Below, one piece after another: positions 33,507 through 42,914 of a stretch of 46,036 bases of DNA (its first letter is position 1; every line of letters begins with the position of its first letter). This stretch comes from Nitrospina sp. (lineage in GTDB: Bacteria; Nitrospinota; Nitrospinia; Nitrospinales; VA-1). The position numbers and the translations under genes are program-made. The notes below the pieces were generated by a model. That model saw only the letters and a list, made by a program, of their open reading frames with translations, made no database searches and had not been told where the DNA came from. The stretch spans positions 1 through 46,036 of the forward strand of contig JABIAY010000050.1 of NCBI GenBank assembly GCA_018653085.1. Direction: 5' to 3'.

Positions 33507-36500
33507 TCAACAACCCGCTTCTGTGGGCGAAGTGAAGTCCTGCACAAATGTACTTTGCGTACCCTCATCCAACTCATCTGCCAGCACGGTGGCGGGGTTG
33601 CTTTCGATACGGGTTACGGATCCGGAAATGGAAGCCAGGGTGCCATCTTCAACAATATTGACAGCCGTAACACTGATGTCCCCAGCGGAAGAGGTTACTG
33701 TTGCTCCTGAATCAACCGTGAAATCCCCTACACCACTGTCATCGCTATCCGCTGTAGCAGTAAAATCTCCACCACTGGTCACGTCCACTTTCACATTAAT
33801 ATCATTGCCCGCATTAACCGTTACGGCTTGATTATGGGAGGATGCCGCAGTCTGGAAAGTAACGTCTCCGGTAGCACCAAGAGTAAGAAGGCCAGCAATG
33901 TTGGTCAATTCTGAAGCCGTGACACCGTTAACAATTAAGTCACCGGCAACACCAATGCTCAAACTCCCAGCGGTGATACTCGCAAAATCGGTTCCATCTG
34001 CGGTGACGCTCTGGGTAATGGCGAAAGTTGCCGCCCCGCTTCCCGCGTCAATGGTTGACGAGGAATTATCAATATTCGCCGCCTGAATATCCAAAGCGTT
34101 ATTGTTGGTGGTTATCGTAACTCCGCTGGCAAGCGTCAAGTCCCCTGCTCCACTGGCATCTGAATCAGCAGTGATGGTCAACCTGCCCAAGGAGATGAAA
34201 TTATCGTTGATGGTTATATCACCTGTTGCGTTGACCGTGAAAGCTCCCGATGCATTAGTTGCCGTACCCAGCGTCACAGATCCTCCGCCTGCGGTCAGGC
34301 TCACCCCGTCAGCAGCGGTTACCGTCCCGCTTTGCACCGTTATATCACCTGAAGAGACAGTTATACCGGCGTTGAGCGTATTTGCGGACGAGGCGGCAAG
34401 AAACAGACCCGTACCTGCGCTAAACACCGAGGTAGATCCTTCAAAGATAACCGTGCCAGCACCAAATACCCCTATCTGAATTGCACCGTTAAGGGTGGCG
34501 GTCTGCGCAGCGGTAAGGCTGTTGACGTAGATGGTGGTAATCCCTGCCCCACCCAACGCAAGCTGACCGGTAATGTTACTGATCTCCGTTCCGTCCAGGG
34601 TCATGTCGCAGGACCCGCCGCAGGTGGTCGACCCCAAGCCTATGGTGCCAGAAGCACTAGCTCTATTAATAAGAAGTGTGCCGGTACCCGCATCTATTTT
34701 TCCACTCGTATTCAGATTGATGTCATTGGCTGCGATACTAAAGTTTCCAGAAACATCCGTAACAGTAACCCCGTCCGCCACATGAAGTCACCTGCACCAC
34801 TGGTATCAACATCAGCTATCACGTTACTGCCGGTACCCCCAAATGTCACATTCGCGTTGAAAGTGATATCACCATCCGCGTTTATATCGAGAATGCTAGA
34901 AAAGACCGAGGCGTTGCTCTCGAAAGTCACAGATCCTGCGGTGTTCAGAGTCACCCGATTGGAAATATTAGCACTATTCGCGGAGGTGATATTATCAACG
35001 AAGACATTGCCGCCAGTAGTGGCCCCAATAACCAGATCTCCAGATGATACTGTCATACTTTCAAGTTCGGCTCCGGAAATCGACATGGAGCAGGTGCCCC
35101 CGCAACTGGTATCACCCAGGCCGATGGTACCGCCAGTGGAAGACAAGATGGTCATACCAAGGGTTGAACTATTGATCGTTCCGCCTGAAGTGATAACCAG
35201 ATCAGCGGCAGTTATATTGATATCCCTACTGCTTGTCAGCGAACCTGCGGCGGCGATGTTCACGTTACCGGTCCCATCTGCCGTGTTGCCATCGGCCTCG
35301 AGGGTCAGGGTTCCGGTTCCATCCAGAGTAATGGCGGCGTTGATGTTGATATCGTTACCGGCCCGCAAAACTACGCTGACGTTGCTGTTGCTGGTAGAGG
35401 TCGCCAGGTTCCAGGCGGCACTCACAGTAATGTCATTGGTGGCCTGAAGTTCAATAGTACCGGTCACCCCGGCAAAACTTCCGGTACTAGCCGTGACATC
35501 AAAGTTACTGGTCAACCCGGCATCATCGGCAAAGGCCTCTGTGTCGTCCGATGCGGCGAGGAAGCCGGCTGTATTGGAATCCGCTGAGGAAGAAATAGTA
35601 ATGTTTAACGGATCGAGTAGCAATGTCCCGTCTACACCATTCACCGCACCCAGTGCAATTTGATAGGCATGGAAGTTAAGGTTGCCTTTACCTGAAATTT
35701 CTACGAATCCGCCATCGCCAGAGAGCGAGCCGCCCGTTGCCAAAACACTGCCATAGAATCTTGTCACCTCATCGGCCCAGACAATGACCTTACCGCCAGA
35801 GCCTGTGGTGCCAGCACTGGCGTTGATCACCGCGTCTTCGCCGACATAGGTTCTTTTCGCATTTTGGACTTCGGCGTTCTTGCCCTGGTAGTCGCCACCG
35901 ATAAGAGCCTCGCCACCGCCTGTATCACCGGAAACATCCACAACAGCATTGGCGAACAAGCCTACCTTATCGCCGAGAACATGAACCGTGCCGCCCTGCT
36001 CACCTGAGTCATTTCCCGATGCGGTGATCGTGCCGGACACGTTGACCACACCGGAACTGCCACCGGTTAAGAAAACCCGGCCTTCTTTTTCGACAACGGT
36101 ATTGGCCTGGATCGTTCCCTCCATGTTCACCACATGGCGGATGACGTCCCCTGCGTCTTTCGCTGTCATGCGCACCTGACCGCCATCGGCCTGGATGAGT
36201 CCGCTATTACTCACTCTATCTTGCAGAACATTGCCGTCTTTATCCGTCACGATTCCCGACACCGCCTGAGTCACCTCAAAACTGATCAGGCCGTCACCGG
36301 TGAAATCCAACGTCGCGGCTTTACCCGCCGCAAGGTCAACAGAACCCAGGCTGGCAATAATGGTTCCTCTGTTCGCCACAGCAGGGGCAAGTAGTCCTAC
36401 ATAACTGGTGGCGCTGATCGTGCCTTCGTTGATGACAGAGGTGAGAGGATCATCCAGGTCCTGAGAAAAATTGTAATTCTGGTTGAGGAAATCCTGATCC

Positions 36501-36904
36501 GAAATTTGCATGGTCGTGGCGATCAAGCCGTGCGTGTCGACTCTGGAACCCGGACCGAAGAACACGCCTGATCCGTTAGTGATAAACACCTGTCCGTTCG
36601 CTGTGAGATTTCCCAGAAGAAGGCTGGGGTCGGCACCAATGACACGGTTGAGCGCAATGGAGCCCGTACCGGGCTGGGTAAAGTTTACCGACTCGGAACT
36701 GCCAATATTGAACGAGTTCCAGTTGACGATCATCTGACCGGTGTACTGGTCTATCTGCATGGAGGTGGAAGTGGGTTCGGTGATGGTGCCGGAACCCGAG
36801 ACGATCTGTCCGTCTTCCGGTAAAGCAAAGACCAGTGTGGGAAAACCGCCGATCACCCAGATCAGGAATGCGACAAAAATCTTTTTTAAAAGCCGATTAA
36901 CCAC
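33507..36904 (-). pseudogene. TpsA-family filamentous haemagglutinin-like exoprotein, frameshifted
   Basis: Two reading frames make one protein. 34712-36904 encodes the signal peptide (1-28), the TPS secretion domain (ITEPTSTSMQIDQ, NWNSFNIGSSESVNFTQP, LNRVIGADPSLLLGNL, NGSGVFFGPG) and Ser/Gly/Asp-rich beta-helix repeats. 33507-34781 continues the same repeats (GAGDLTLASGV, GVGDFTVDSG). The switch is at about 34781-34790: one missing base turns an expected Met-Val-Ala-Asp-Gly into Met-Trp-Arg. Restoring one base gives a single protein of about 1132 residues ending in Cys. The protein would be exported by the TpsB at 38.7-40.3 kb. Sequencing error, pseudogene or phase variation cannot be told apart here. 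Confidence 0.8.
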
Positions 36905-36946
36905 AGATGCGACCTTTCAGGACGAGACACTGGTAAAACCTACAAG

Positions 36947-37104
36947 CGAGATGCTTCGACAGGCTCAGCATGACAACAGGGTTTTGGGTGTCATCCTGAG
37001 TTCATCGAAGGATCTCGGGGTTCTTCAAAGCTCTCCTTAAATTAGGAGGAGAGTTTTTATCTGTGTCCATCCGTGTTCATCTGTGGTTCCAAAGGTTTTA
37101 ATAA
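36947..37104. repeat. composite intergenic repeat, copy 1
   Basis: Order: GAGATGCTTCGACAGGCTCA.. (36947-36974), its inverted partner GTCATCCTGAGTTCATCGAA.. (36990-37017), a short hairpin CTCTCCT/AGGAGAG with T-run (37031-37058), then CTGTGTCCATCCGTGTTCAT.. (37059-37104). The same parts in the same order and orientation recur at 38537-38660. It lies between tpsA and the fecR-domain gene. Confidence 0.7.
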
Positions 37105-37264
37105 ATTGAAAGAATCATTGACACAACATGTAAAATTATTGCGACTGCGCCAGCCATGTGATTGTAATTAAAGGGGAGATGTAAAGCAATGCAGGGGAAG
37201 GACTTTTTTTGGACACATCAATAACTTGCGAATCTTCAAGGGGTTTGGCAGGGAAAAAATAGGC

Positions 37265-38515
37265 TTACCCGCTACAACTTTCAGTGCTTGAGTCATCAAA
37301 AACGTCAACGCCGGTGGAAAAATCTTCAGTTGTTCCAAAACTGCCTTCGGGAACAGCACCCTCGGTAAATTCACTCGTAAAACCGGAATCAAAACCGGAG
37401 TCGCCTCCTGCATCAACCTCTCCAGTAGACTCCTGAGTTCCTGCCGTTTCTTCAGAACCTACAGGCTCGTCGGACTCACTCGATTCTTCAGAGCCGACGG
37501 GTTCTTCGGACTCAACGGTCTCTTCGGATTCGCTCGACTCTTCGGTGGTTTCTTCAGAGTCTGAAGATTCTTCTGACTCACTCGATTCTGAAGTTTCTGA
37601 TGTGGCAGATTTCTCTTTACTCTTTTTTTGTTTTTTCTTTTTCTTCTTCTTTTTGGTCTTCTTTTCTTCGACTTTGATCAAGCCTTTATTTTTTGAACTC
37701 CCCCCTACTTTCGCCAGGACTACATTGCGGATGGTCTGCAACTCTCCCGGAGTCAACGGTACCGGTGGTGACGGCGGCTGGCCTTTGAGGATCGTGGATT
37801 TCGTCATCGGCCCCATTGGCACCTCGTTCCCTCCGGGAGTCTGGGCAAAGAAATCCATTCCCTCATCAAACCCTGCGGTGGAGAAAAAGGGTTCGAATCC
37901 TTCTTCAAACTCGAACCGTTGGGATTTGCGTTCCATTCCCACATTGGGGTCACTATTACTGACTGAAACTGTGCCCGCCTGATTGGCGATGAGCGTTTTT
38001 TCGTTGCTGGCGCTGATATAACCCTGAGTGCCTCGAGCGGCAAGGTTTCCGGTAGGCGACACAATGCGGAACGAGGATTTTTTATTCTTCTGCGATTTAT
38101 TGACAATGTACATGGAAAGACCATGCGCCATGCCGATGACCCCTTGACGCAGTTTGTCTTTGGGTTTGTACAGATAGGATTCAACAGACATCCGGGTCTT
38201 TGGCCCAAGAGCCATCAGGCTTTTATCTTCGAAGAGGATTTTGAGACGACTTTTTCGTCCGGTCCGAAAGGTATCTTTGGTGTAGATAGGTTGTTTCTTT
38301 TTCACCTTTTCCCAAACTTCAGCCGAGGCTTGTTGGGCTTCGCCTTTTTTGACCTGGGCCACCGGCTCGCCGACCAGAATTTCGACTGTGCCGATAATGC
38401 CGATGATTTTCCCCACTGGTTTCTCTTCGGCAAAAGAAAAACCAGGAGCTGAAAGGAACAATATATAGAAAACCCAAATCAGCCTGACTGCTGTTGCTTT
38501 CCGTACGATTTGCAT
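37265..38515 (-). CDS. secreted FecR-domain protein with Lys-run and acidic Ser/Glu tail
   Basis: About 416 residues. I start at ATG 38515, which begins a clean signal peptide (MQIVRKATAVRLIWVFYILF..SFA). The frame stays open further upstream only because it reads into the intergenic repeat. A FecR domain follows (GKIIGIIGTVEILVG, KDTFRTGRKSRLKILFEDKS, FRIVSPTGNLAARGTQG). Near residue 300 comes an uninterrupted Lys run, then a long Ser/Glu repeat region (SSESEESSDSEETTEES, VGSEESSESDEPVGSEE), ending in SCSG. It sits between tpsB and tpsA, so it is probably a periplasmic or surface companion of this secretion locus. Confidence 0.82.
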   Translation of the reverse strand: MQIVRKATAVRLIWVFYILFLSAPGFSFAEEKPVGKIIGIIGTVEILVGEPVAQVKKGEAQQASAEVWEKVKKKQPIYTKDTFRTGRKSRLKILFEDKSLMALGPKTRMSVESYLYKPKDKLRQGVIGMAHGLSMYIVNKSQKNKKSSFRIVSPTGNLAARGTQGYISASNEKTLIANQAGTVSVSNSDPNVGMERKSQRFEFEEGFEPFFSTAGFDEGMDFFAQTPGGNEVPMGPMTKSTILKGQPPSPPVPLTPGELQTIRNVVLAKVGGSSKNKGLIKVEEKKTKKKKKKKKQKKSKEKSATSETSESSESEESSDSEETTEESSESEETVESEEPVGSEESSESDEPVGSEETAGTQESTGEVDAGGDSGFDSGFTSEFTEGAVPEGSFGTTEDFSTGVDVFDDSSTESCSG

Positions 38516-38536
38516 AAGCTGAAAAACCCAAAAAAC

Positions 38537-38660
38537 GAGATCCTTCGACAGGCTCAGGATGACACCCCAAAAACCCCCGCAGTCGTCATCCAAGGGAGAG
38601 AAAACCTGTATCAATCTGTGTTCATCTGTGTTCATCGGTGGTTCCAAAAGGTTTCAATAA
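38537..38660. repeat. composite intergenic repeat, copy 2
   Basis: GAGATCCTTCGACAGGCTCA..GGATGAC (38537-38563) and then ATCTGTGTTCATCTGTGTTC..GGTTCC (38614-38660) match the parts of copy 1 in the same order. The last bases overlap the tpsB stop codon. With copy 1 it brackets the fecR-domain gene, leaving only 21 bp to that gene's start. Confidence 0.7.
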
Positions 38661-40345
38661 GAAATCAAACCACTTAAATAAAGAGTTCCAAAACTTCTAT
38701 CTGCGGGAATAACTCCACTCATAACGGGTATCCCCCATATTAACGAAAAACTGGTCGAGGCTAAAGCTTCATCTTTTGCCGGCATATTGAGTTTGAATCC
38801 GAATCCTGCCCCGGTGATGGCCTGGTGGTCTTCGCCGGATTCCGCATCTTCAACGAATACTTTACCATGATCGATGAAACCGAGCAGAGTTGCATTGATA
38901 TCCTTGTCTTTCCAGCCTGCATAGACCGGCATTTTAAATGGAAATGAGTAATTGTATTCCAGGGAAAAAGTATACCCGTGGTCACCGGAAAATTCAGAAA
39001 GGGCAAAACCACGTATTGAGCCGAAACCGCCGACAGAAGTCTGGTCGGGAGATAAAACCCTGGCCGTGGTAAATTGGCCGGTTGCTTTCAAAATAAAGAA
39101 TCCGGGTATTTTGTTGATGAATTCGGGTATTTTGTTATTGAGGATACTGGCATTCTGGTAACGCACCACGCTTGTACTAAAAACCGTCACATCGCCCTGC
39201 CCGTTGGTTCTCGAGTTCAGCCCTTCCTTGTTATTGGTTTCGGTAAAACCGGACTTGGCCTGGAAATCAAAAAAGTTCCTGCCTTTGTATGCGTCGCTGA
39301 AGTTTCCTCCTACCCCAAGATAAATATCGAACAGCCTGTCATCGCTGGTGTTTTCTCCTAACTGCTCGTTGGTATAATTTCTCGCCTCCATTCCGCCTTT
39401 GACAAACAACTGTGCTGTGCGCGAACGGTGCAGGGGGTGTTTGGCTTCCAGCGCAAAAATTTGTGAGGACCCACCTGATCTCAGGCTTTTAAGATTGCCT
39501 CCCAAGTCATGTTCCGAATGGGTGAACGAAGCCTTCAAGGTGGTGCCGCGATTGGTTACGGGAAACAGGAAAGAAGGCTGGAAATAGTCCTGCCCCTGGT
39601 CTGATTGGACAACACGGAGTGAAAACTGGTCTCCAAGTTTGAACAGGTTTCCTACGGTAGCGGTGACCCCTGTTCTCACCGGCCCCGTAAACCGGGAGCC
39701 GAAATTATCTACATCGAGGCTGGCGGTGTAGGACCTTCCTTCCTTGACCTGGAGGACCAGATCGGTGGTTCCGGGAAGTTCTCCGGCACGAAGAACCGAA
39801 CGCACCTGAACCCCCATCAGACTGTTCAGTTCCAGCAACACCCTTTCGAGAGCCGACTCGTTTAGAACTTCTTCATCACGCAGGGATTCCATTCGCTGGA
39901 CGAATTGTTCGGATGCGATTTTTTTATTCCCCTTTACTTCAATACCGCCCAGCTTCCCTTCCATCACTTGCAGAACAATCACACCGTTTTGTATTTCCTG
40001 CGCCGGAATGAACGCCCTGGCGAGAAAATAACCCCGTGCCGCGTAGGCGGCGGTCACCTCGTTGGCATACAGAGTGAGGATTCCCAAAGTCATATTTTCG
40101 CCTTCATCCACATCTACAAGCGGCGCGAGTTCTTCAGAACTGATGAGGGTATTGCCTTCAACCTTTATTTCCCGCACAAAAAATGTGGGGCCTGCGCCCG
40201 CATCAATCAGCTCGCGGCTATCTTCAACCTGGATATCTGGGACAACTTCTTCAGGCGGGGGTTGAAACTCGGGACGGGATTTGCGCAGAGACTTTTCGAT
40301 GATTCCAGGATCGGTCTGTCCCCAGACTGGAAGGACCATTAACAA
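38654..40345 (-). CDS. TpsB/ShlB-FhaC-family outer-membrane transporter
   Basis: At least 563 residues. A POTRA domain (FFVREIKVEGNTLISSEELAPLV; GVIVLQVMEGKLGGIEVKGNKKI) precedes a 16-strand barrel: GRSYTASLDVDNFGSRFTG at its start, SVGGFGSIRGFALSEFSG with the lid-loop region (VRGY/IRGF motif), and aromatic C-terminus LYLSGLISY. It secretes the TpsA-like protein. The frame is open upstream and encodes a convincing signal peptide (LLYFSCLTAGWILLMVLPVWG), but that stretch has no ATG or GTG. Only TTG 40345 and ATG 40339 lie inside the hydrophobic core. The real start may be non-canonical, such as ATT 40426, which has GAGG seven bases upstream. Confidence 0.9.
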   Translation of the reverse strand: MLMVLPVWGQTDPGIIEKSLRKSRPEFQPPPEEVVPDIQVEDSRELIDAGAGPTFFVREIKVEGNTLISSEELAPLVDVDEGENMTLGILTLYANEVTAAYAARGYFLARAFIPAQEIQNGVIVLQVMEGKLGGIEVKGNKKIASEQFVQRMESLRDEEVLNESALERVLLELNSLMGVQVRSVLRAGELPGTTDLVLQVKEGRSYTASLDVDNFGSRFTGPVRTGVTATVGNLFKLGDQFSLRVVQSDQGQDYFQPSFLFPVTNRGTTLKASFTHSEHDLGGNLKSLRSGGSSQIFALEAKHPLHRSRTAQLFVKGGMEARNYTNEQLGENTSDDRLFDIYLGVGGNFSDAYKGRNFFDFQAKSGFTETNNKEGLNSRTNGQGDVTVFSTSVVRYQNASILNNKIPEFINKIPGFFILKATGQFTTARVLSPDQTSVGGFGSIRGFALSEFSGDHGYTFSLEYNYSFPFKMPVYAGWKDKDINATLLGFIDHGKVFVEDAESGEDHQAITGAGFGFKLNMPAKDEALASTSFSLIWGIPVMSGVIPADRSFGTLYLSGLISY

Positions 40346-40476
40346 AATCCATCCTGCCGTGAGACAGGAAAAATAGAGCAGTCCTTTACTCTTGTGCAGA
40401 CCCGTTATGTGTTTTGGCCTAAAAATACTCTTACCTCGACTGATAAAATTTGCTTTGGTTACAAAAAGCCGAGAGT

Positions 40477-40482
40477 ATTATA
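40477..40482 (-). promoter_or_regulatory. -10 hexamer upstream of tpsB (candidate)
   Basis: TATAAT on the minus strand, about 50 bp before ATT 40426. The -35 is not clear. It supports transcription starting close enough that an upstream start codon would be in the message. Confidence 0.4.
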
Positions 40483-40495
40483 GGGTAAAAGAGCC

Positions 40496-40525
40496 AAAAA
40501 AATATCCCCCCACCTAATTGGTGGG
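40496..40525 (-). terminator. terminator-like hairpin after the exported hypothetical gene
   Basis: On the minus strand a 6-bp stem (CCCACC/GGTGGG around AATTA, 40509-40525) is followed after six bases by seven Ts. It sits 44 bp after the stop at 40569. The spacer before the Ts makes it weaker than a standard intrinsic terminator. Confidence 0.45.
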
Positions 40526-40568
40526 AAGATAATGGAATAACTTGCTTTTAATCAAAATGTTTCAGAAT

Positions 40569-41234
40569 TTAAAAATCTCCTTCTTTGATCTTAAATACAT
40601 CCGGATCTTCCGGTTTTTCGATATAAGAGAGAGTAAGTGCGATATTTTCACCGGCTTTTTTATCATCTTCCGATTTCGGGTTACTCAGGAGTAATCTTGC
40701 GGCTCTTCCTTTGCGGTCTTTGCCTTGGAATACCAGAATCACCCCTTCACCCAGTTGAGCATTGAGGGCTAATCCTTCTTTCTGGTATTTTTTCTGCACA
40801 AAATGGTTGCGTAACTGGTTGGCGGTTGCCACCACGGCTTCTGCGTTCGGGTTTTTCGTAACCGGTTTTCCCCAAATGACATTGATATGAATCAGACGTT
40901 TGGATTTATGACCCAAAATATAAAATATTTTTGACGGGCCGCTTTCAGGCAAAAGCTTTGAGACCTTGATTCCCAGTGTAATGGTTTTTTCATTCGGGTG
41001 GACTTGCCGGGAAACCTGTTTTTTTCCTAATCCAAAATCACTCTTGATGGCTTTTAATATATCCCGCTCATTCATACCGAATTGAGCGGACCGAAACCCG
41101 TTAATTTGAGCCCATTTTTGCGAGGCACCGTCTCCTGATTCGGGTTTTGCCAAACCCGTTCCCGTAAATAAACCAAAGCAGAATACTAAAAAAAGAAATA
41201 AAACAATTGGTTTCGCCGGATTCATTCTGGACAT
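40569..41234 (-). CDS. exported hypothetical protein
   Basis: About 221 residues from ATG 41234, with a GGGAG nine bases upstream; the frame extends to 41276. It begins with a signal peptide (NPAKPIVLFLFLVFCFGLFTGTGLA). The mature part has an NGFRSAQFGMNERDILKAIKSDFG motif, seen in various secreted proteins whose activity I do not know, and later basic strands ending in a charged tail. No enzyme motif is seen. It lies between the tpsB promoter and the AmrS-type gene, on the same strand as both. Periplasmic location likely; role unknown. Confidence 0.7.
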   Translation of the reverse strand: MSRMNPAKPIVLFLFLVFCFGLFTGTGLAKPESGDGASQKWAQINGFRSAQFGMNERDILKAIKSDFGLGKKQVSRQVHPNEKTITLGIKVSKLLPESGPSKIFYILGHKSKRLIHINVIWGKPVTKNPNAEAVVATANQLRNHFVQKKYQKEGLALNAQLGEGVILVFQGKDRKGRAARLLLSNPKSEDDKKAGENIALTLSYIEKPEDPDVFKIKEGDF

Positions 41235-41350
41235 CTCAAGTATCTCCCGTTTTTTATCATGCCATATAGAACGCAACCTCTAGTCTGTTGCAACCCTATA
41301 AAGCACGTATCGGACTTCTTTATAAATCAAATTATTATCTTCTACAAATA

Positions 41351-42412
41351 TTAAAAAGATTTAATCCACCGGCCCGGCACCGGAACATTGCAGGAGGGGC
41401 AACTCTCCCCTTTTAAATGAACGGACAAGACTCGAAATCCTTTTCTTTCGACCAGAAGTTGCTGACAGTGAGGGCAATAGGTATTCTCGGTATTTTTCAC
41501 CTGTCCCGGCAAATTACCGGAATAAACAAACTGCAGTCCGGCTTCCTTTCCGTGTCGTGTGGCCCGCAAAAGGGTATCCACCGGGGTACGTCCCCGATCC
41601 TGCATTTTGTAATCAGGATGATACGCAGTCACATGCCAGGGGATAGCGGGAGAAATTCCGGCGATAAACTCGGCAATTTCGGCCATCTCTTTATCCGAAT
41701 CGTTGTAACCGGGAACCAACAGGGTCACCAGTTCCAGCCATATTCCTGTGGCGTACACCGATTGAATCGTTTCCAACACGGCTGACAGGTTCCCTCCCAG
41801 ACGGCGGTATTCCTTCTCAGAAAAACTTTTTAAATCTATTTTGAACAAATCCATCCACGGCCGCAGATATTCCAGCACTTCAGGTGTGCCATGTCCGTTG
41901 GAAACATAGGCAGTGCCGAGTCCCCTTGACTTCGCTTCCTGAAAAACTTCTACCGCCCATTCACTGGTAATCAGCGGCTCGTTGTAAGTCGAGACCACGA
42001 CCTTGGAGCCCTGCTGTTGGGCCTGGTCGCAAATTTCTCCGGCAGTGACGCGAGTAGCACGAACTGTAGAAGCCTCGTCTTTCAAGCTTTGCGAGGTGAA
42101 CCAGTTTTGGCAATAGGCACAATGGAAATCGCAACCCAGCATGCCAAAGCTCAGTGCCAGACTGCCCGGAAGCGCGTGGAAAAAAGGTTTCTTTTCGATG
42201 GGATCATTCTGCAGGCCAGCTGAATAACGGAAAGGCACCATCAAGGTGCCTTCAGAATTGAACCGCACTTTGCAAATCCCTCTCTGCCCCGGTTTCAGCT
42301 TGCATAAATGTCCGCAGGCGGTGCAAATCAGGTTTTCCCCGTCAAGCTTCTTGACGAGGTCGCCGGGGCGAGTCAGGGAATCGAGGTTATGTGGGATGGT
42401 TTTAGAAGACAC
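41351..42412 (-). CDS. AmmeMemoRadiSam system radical SAM enzyme (AmrS-type)
   Basis: About 353 residues from GTG 42412; a longer frame to 42505 would overlap sufU by 80 bp and is less likely. An N-terminal zinc-ribbon-like region (CTACGHLCKLKPGQRGICKVR) is followed by the radical SAM core with CDFHCAYC (CxxxCxxC) binding 4Fe-4S. The C-terminal end has two cysteine pairs (CPHC, CPSC). AmrS-type enzymes act with AmmeMemoRadiSam partners whose product is poorly known. It follows sufU by 13 bp on the same strand, so it may be co-transcribed with the Fe-S assembly genes it depends on. Confidence 0.85.
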   Translation of the reverse strand: MSSKTIPHNLDSLTRPGDLVKKLDGENLICTACGHLCKLKPGQRGICKVRFNSEGTLMVPFRYSAGLQNDPIEKKPFFHALPGSLALSFGMLGCDFHCAYCQNWFTSQSLKDEASTVRATRVTAGEICDQAQQQGSKVVVSTYNEPLITSEWAVEVFQEAKSRGLGTAYVSNGHGTPEVLEYLRPWMDLFKIDLKSFSEKEYRRLGGNLSAVLETIQSVYATGIWLELVTLLVPGYNDSDKEMAEIAEFIAGISPAIPWHVTAYHPDYKMQDRGRTPVDTLLRATRHGKEAGLQFVYSGNLPGQVKNTENTYCPHCQQLLVERKGFRVLSVHLKGESCPSCNVPVPGRWIKSF

Positions 42413-42425
42413 GGTCGGACGTCCG

Positions 42426-42878
42426 TTATTCGGTGCTGATACCTTCAAATTTCTTGTCCAATGCTCCGACAAGAGTATGCCAGGCCAGGCTGGCGCATTT
42501 TGCACGTGACGGGTATTCGCGGATCCCCATAAACAAGGTCAGTTTACCCAGATGATGTTCTTCTTTTTCCGGGTCCAGCTCTCCCAGAATCATCTTGTGA
42601 AATTCATCTTTGATTTGCCGCGCCTCTTCCACCGATTTGCCCTTCAGGAAAGCTGTCATCAGGGAAGTGCTGGCTTTTGAAATCGCGCAACCGGAACCTT
42701 GAAAACTGACCTCATCAATCTTTTCCTCGTCTACATTTAAATAGACGGTGATATCATCGCCACAAAGAGGGTTCACACCATGACAGGAGTGACTGGCATC
42801 CTCTATAACGTGGAAGTTTCTGGGTTTGCGGTTATGGTCAAGAATGACCTGCTGGTAAAGTTCGTTATCGTAAGACAT
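42426..42878 (-). CDS. sufU: SufU-type iron-sulfur scaffold/zinc transfer protein
   Basis: 150 residues. The three conserved cysteines of the SufU/IscU fold are present: NPLCGDDI, GSGCAISKAS and SRAKCASLAWHTL. The insert between the second and third and the overall length fit SufU rather than IscU. SufU activates SufS by accepting its persulfide, bound through zinc. It is the third downstream member of sufC-D-S-U, 36 bp after sufS, and precedes the radical SAM gene. Confidence 0.92.
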   Translation of the reverse strand: MSYDNELYQQVILDHNRKPRNFHVIEDASHSCHGVNPLCGDDITVYLNVDEEKIDEVSFQGSGCAISKASTSLMTAFLKGKSVEEARQIKDEFHKMILGELDPEKEEHHLGKLTLFMGIREYPSRAKCASLAWHTLVGALDKKFEGISTE

Positions 42879-42914
42879 GGGATCGCTATAAAATCAAAGT
42901 GGAGTAGAATTATA

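Noticed and set aside
33523-36737. Several long plus-strand ORFs opposite tpsA
   Set aside because: Antisense shadows produced by the repetitive, biased codons of the exoprotein gene.
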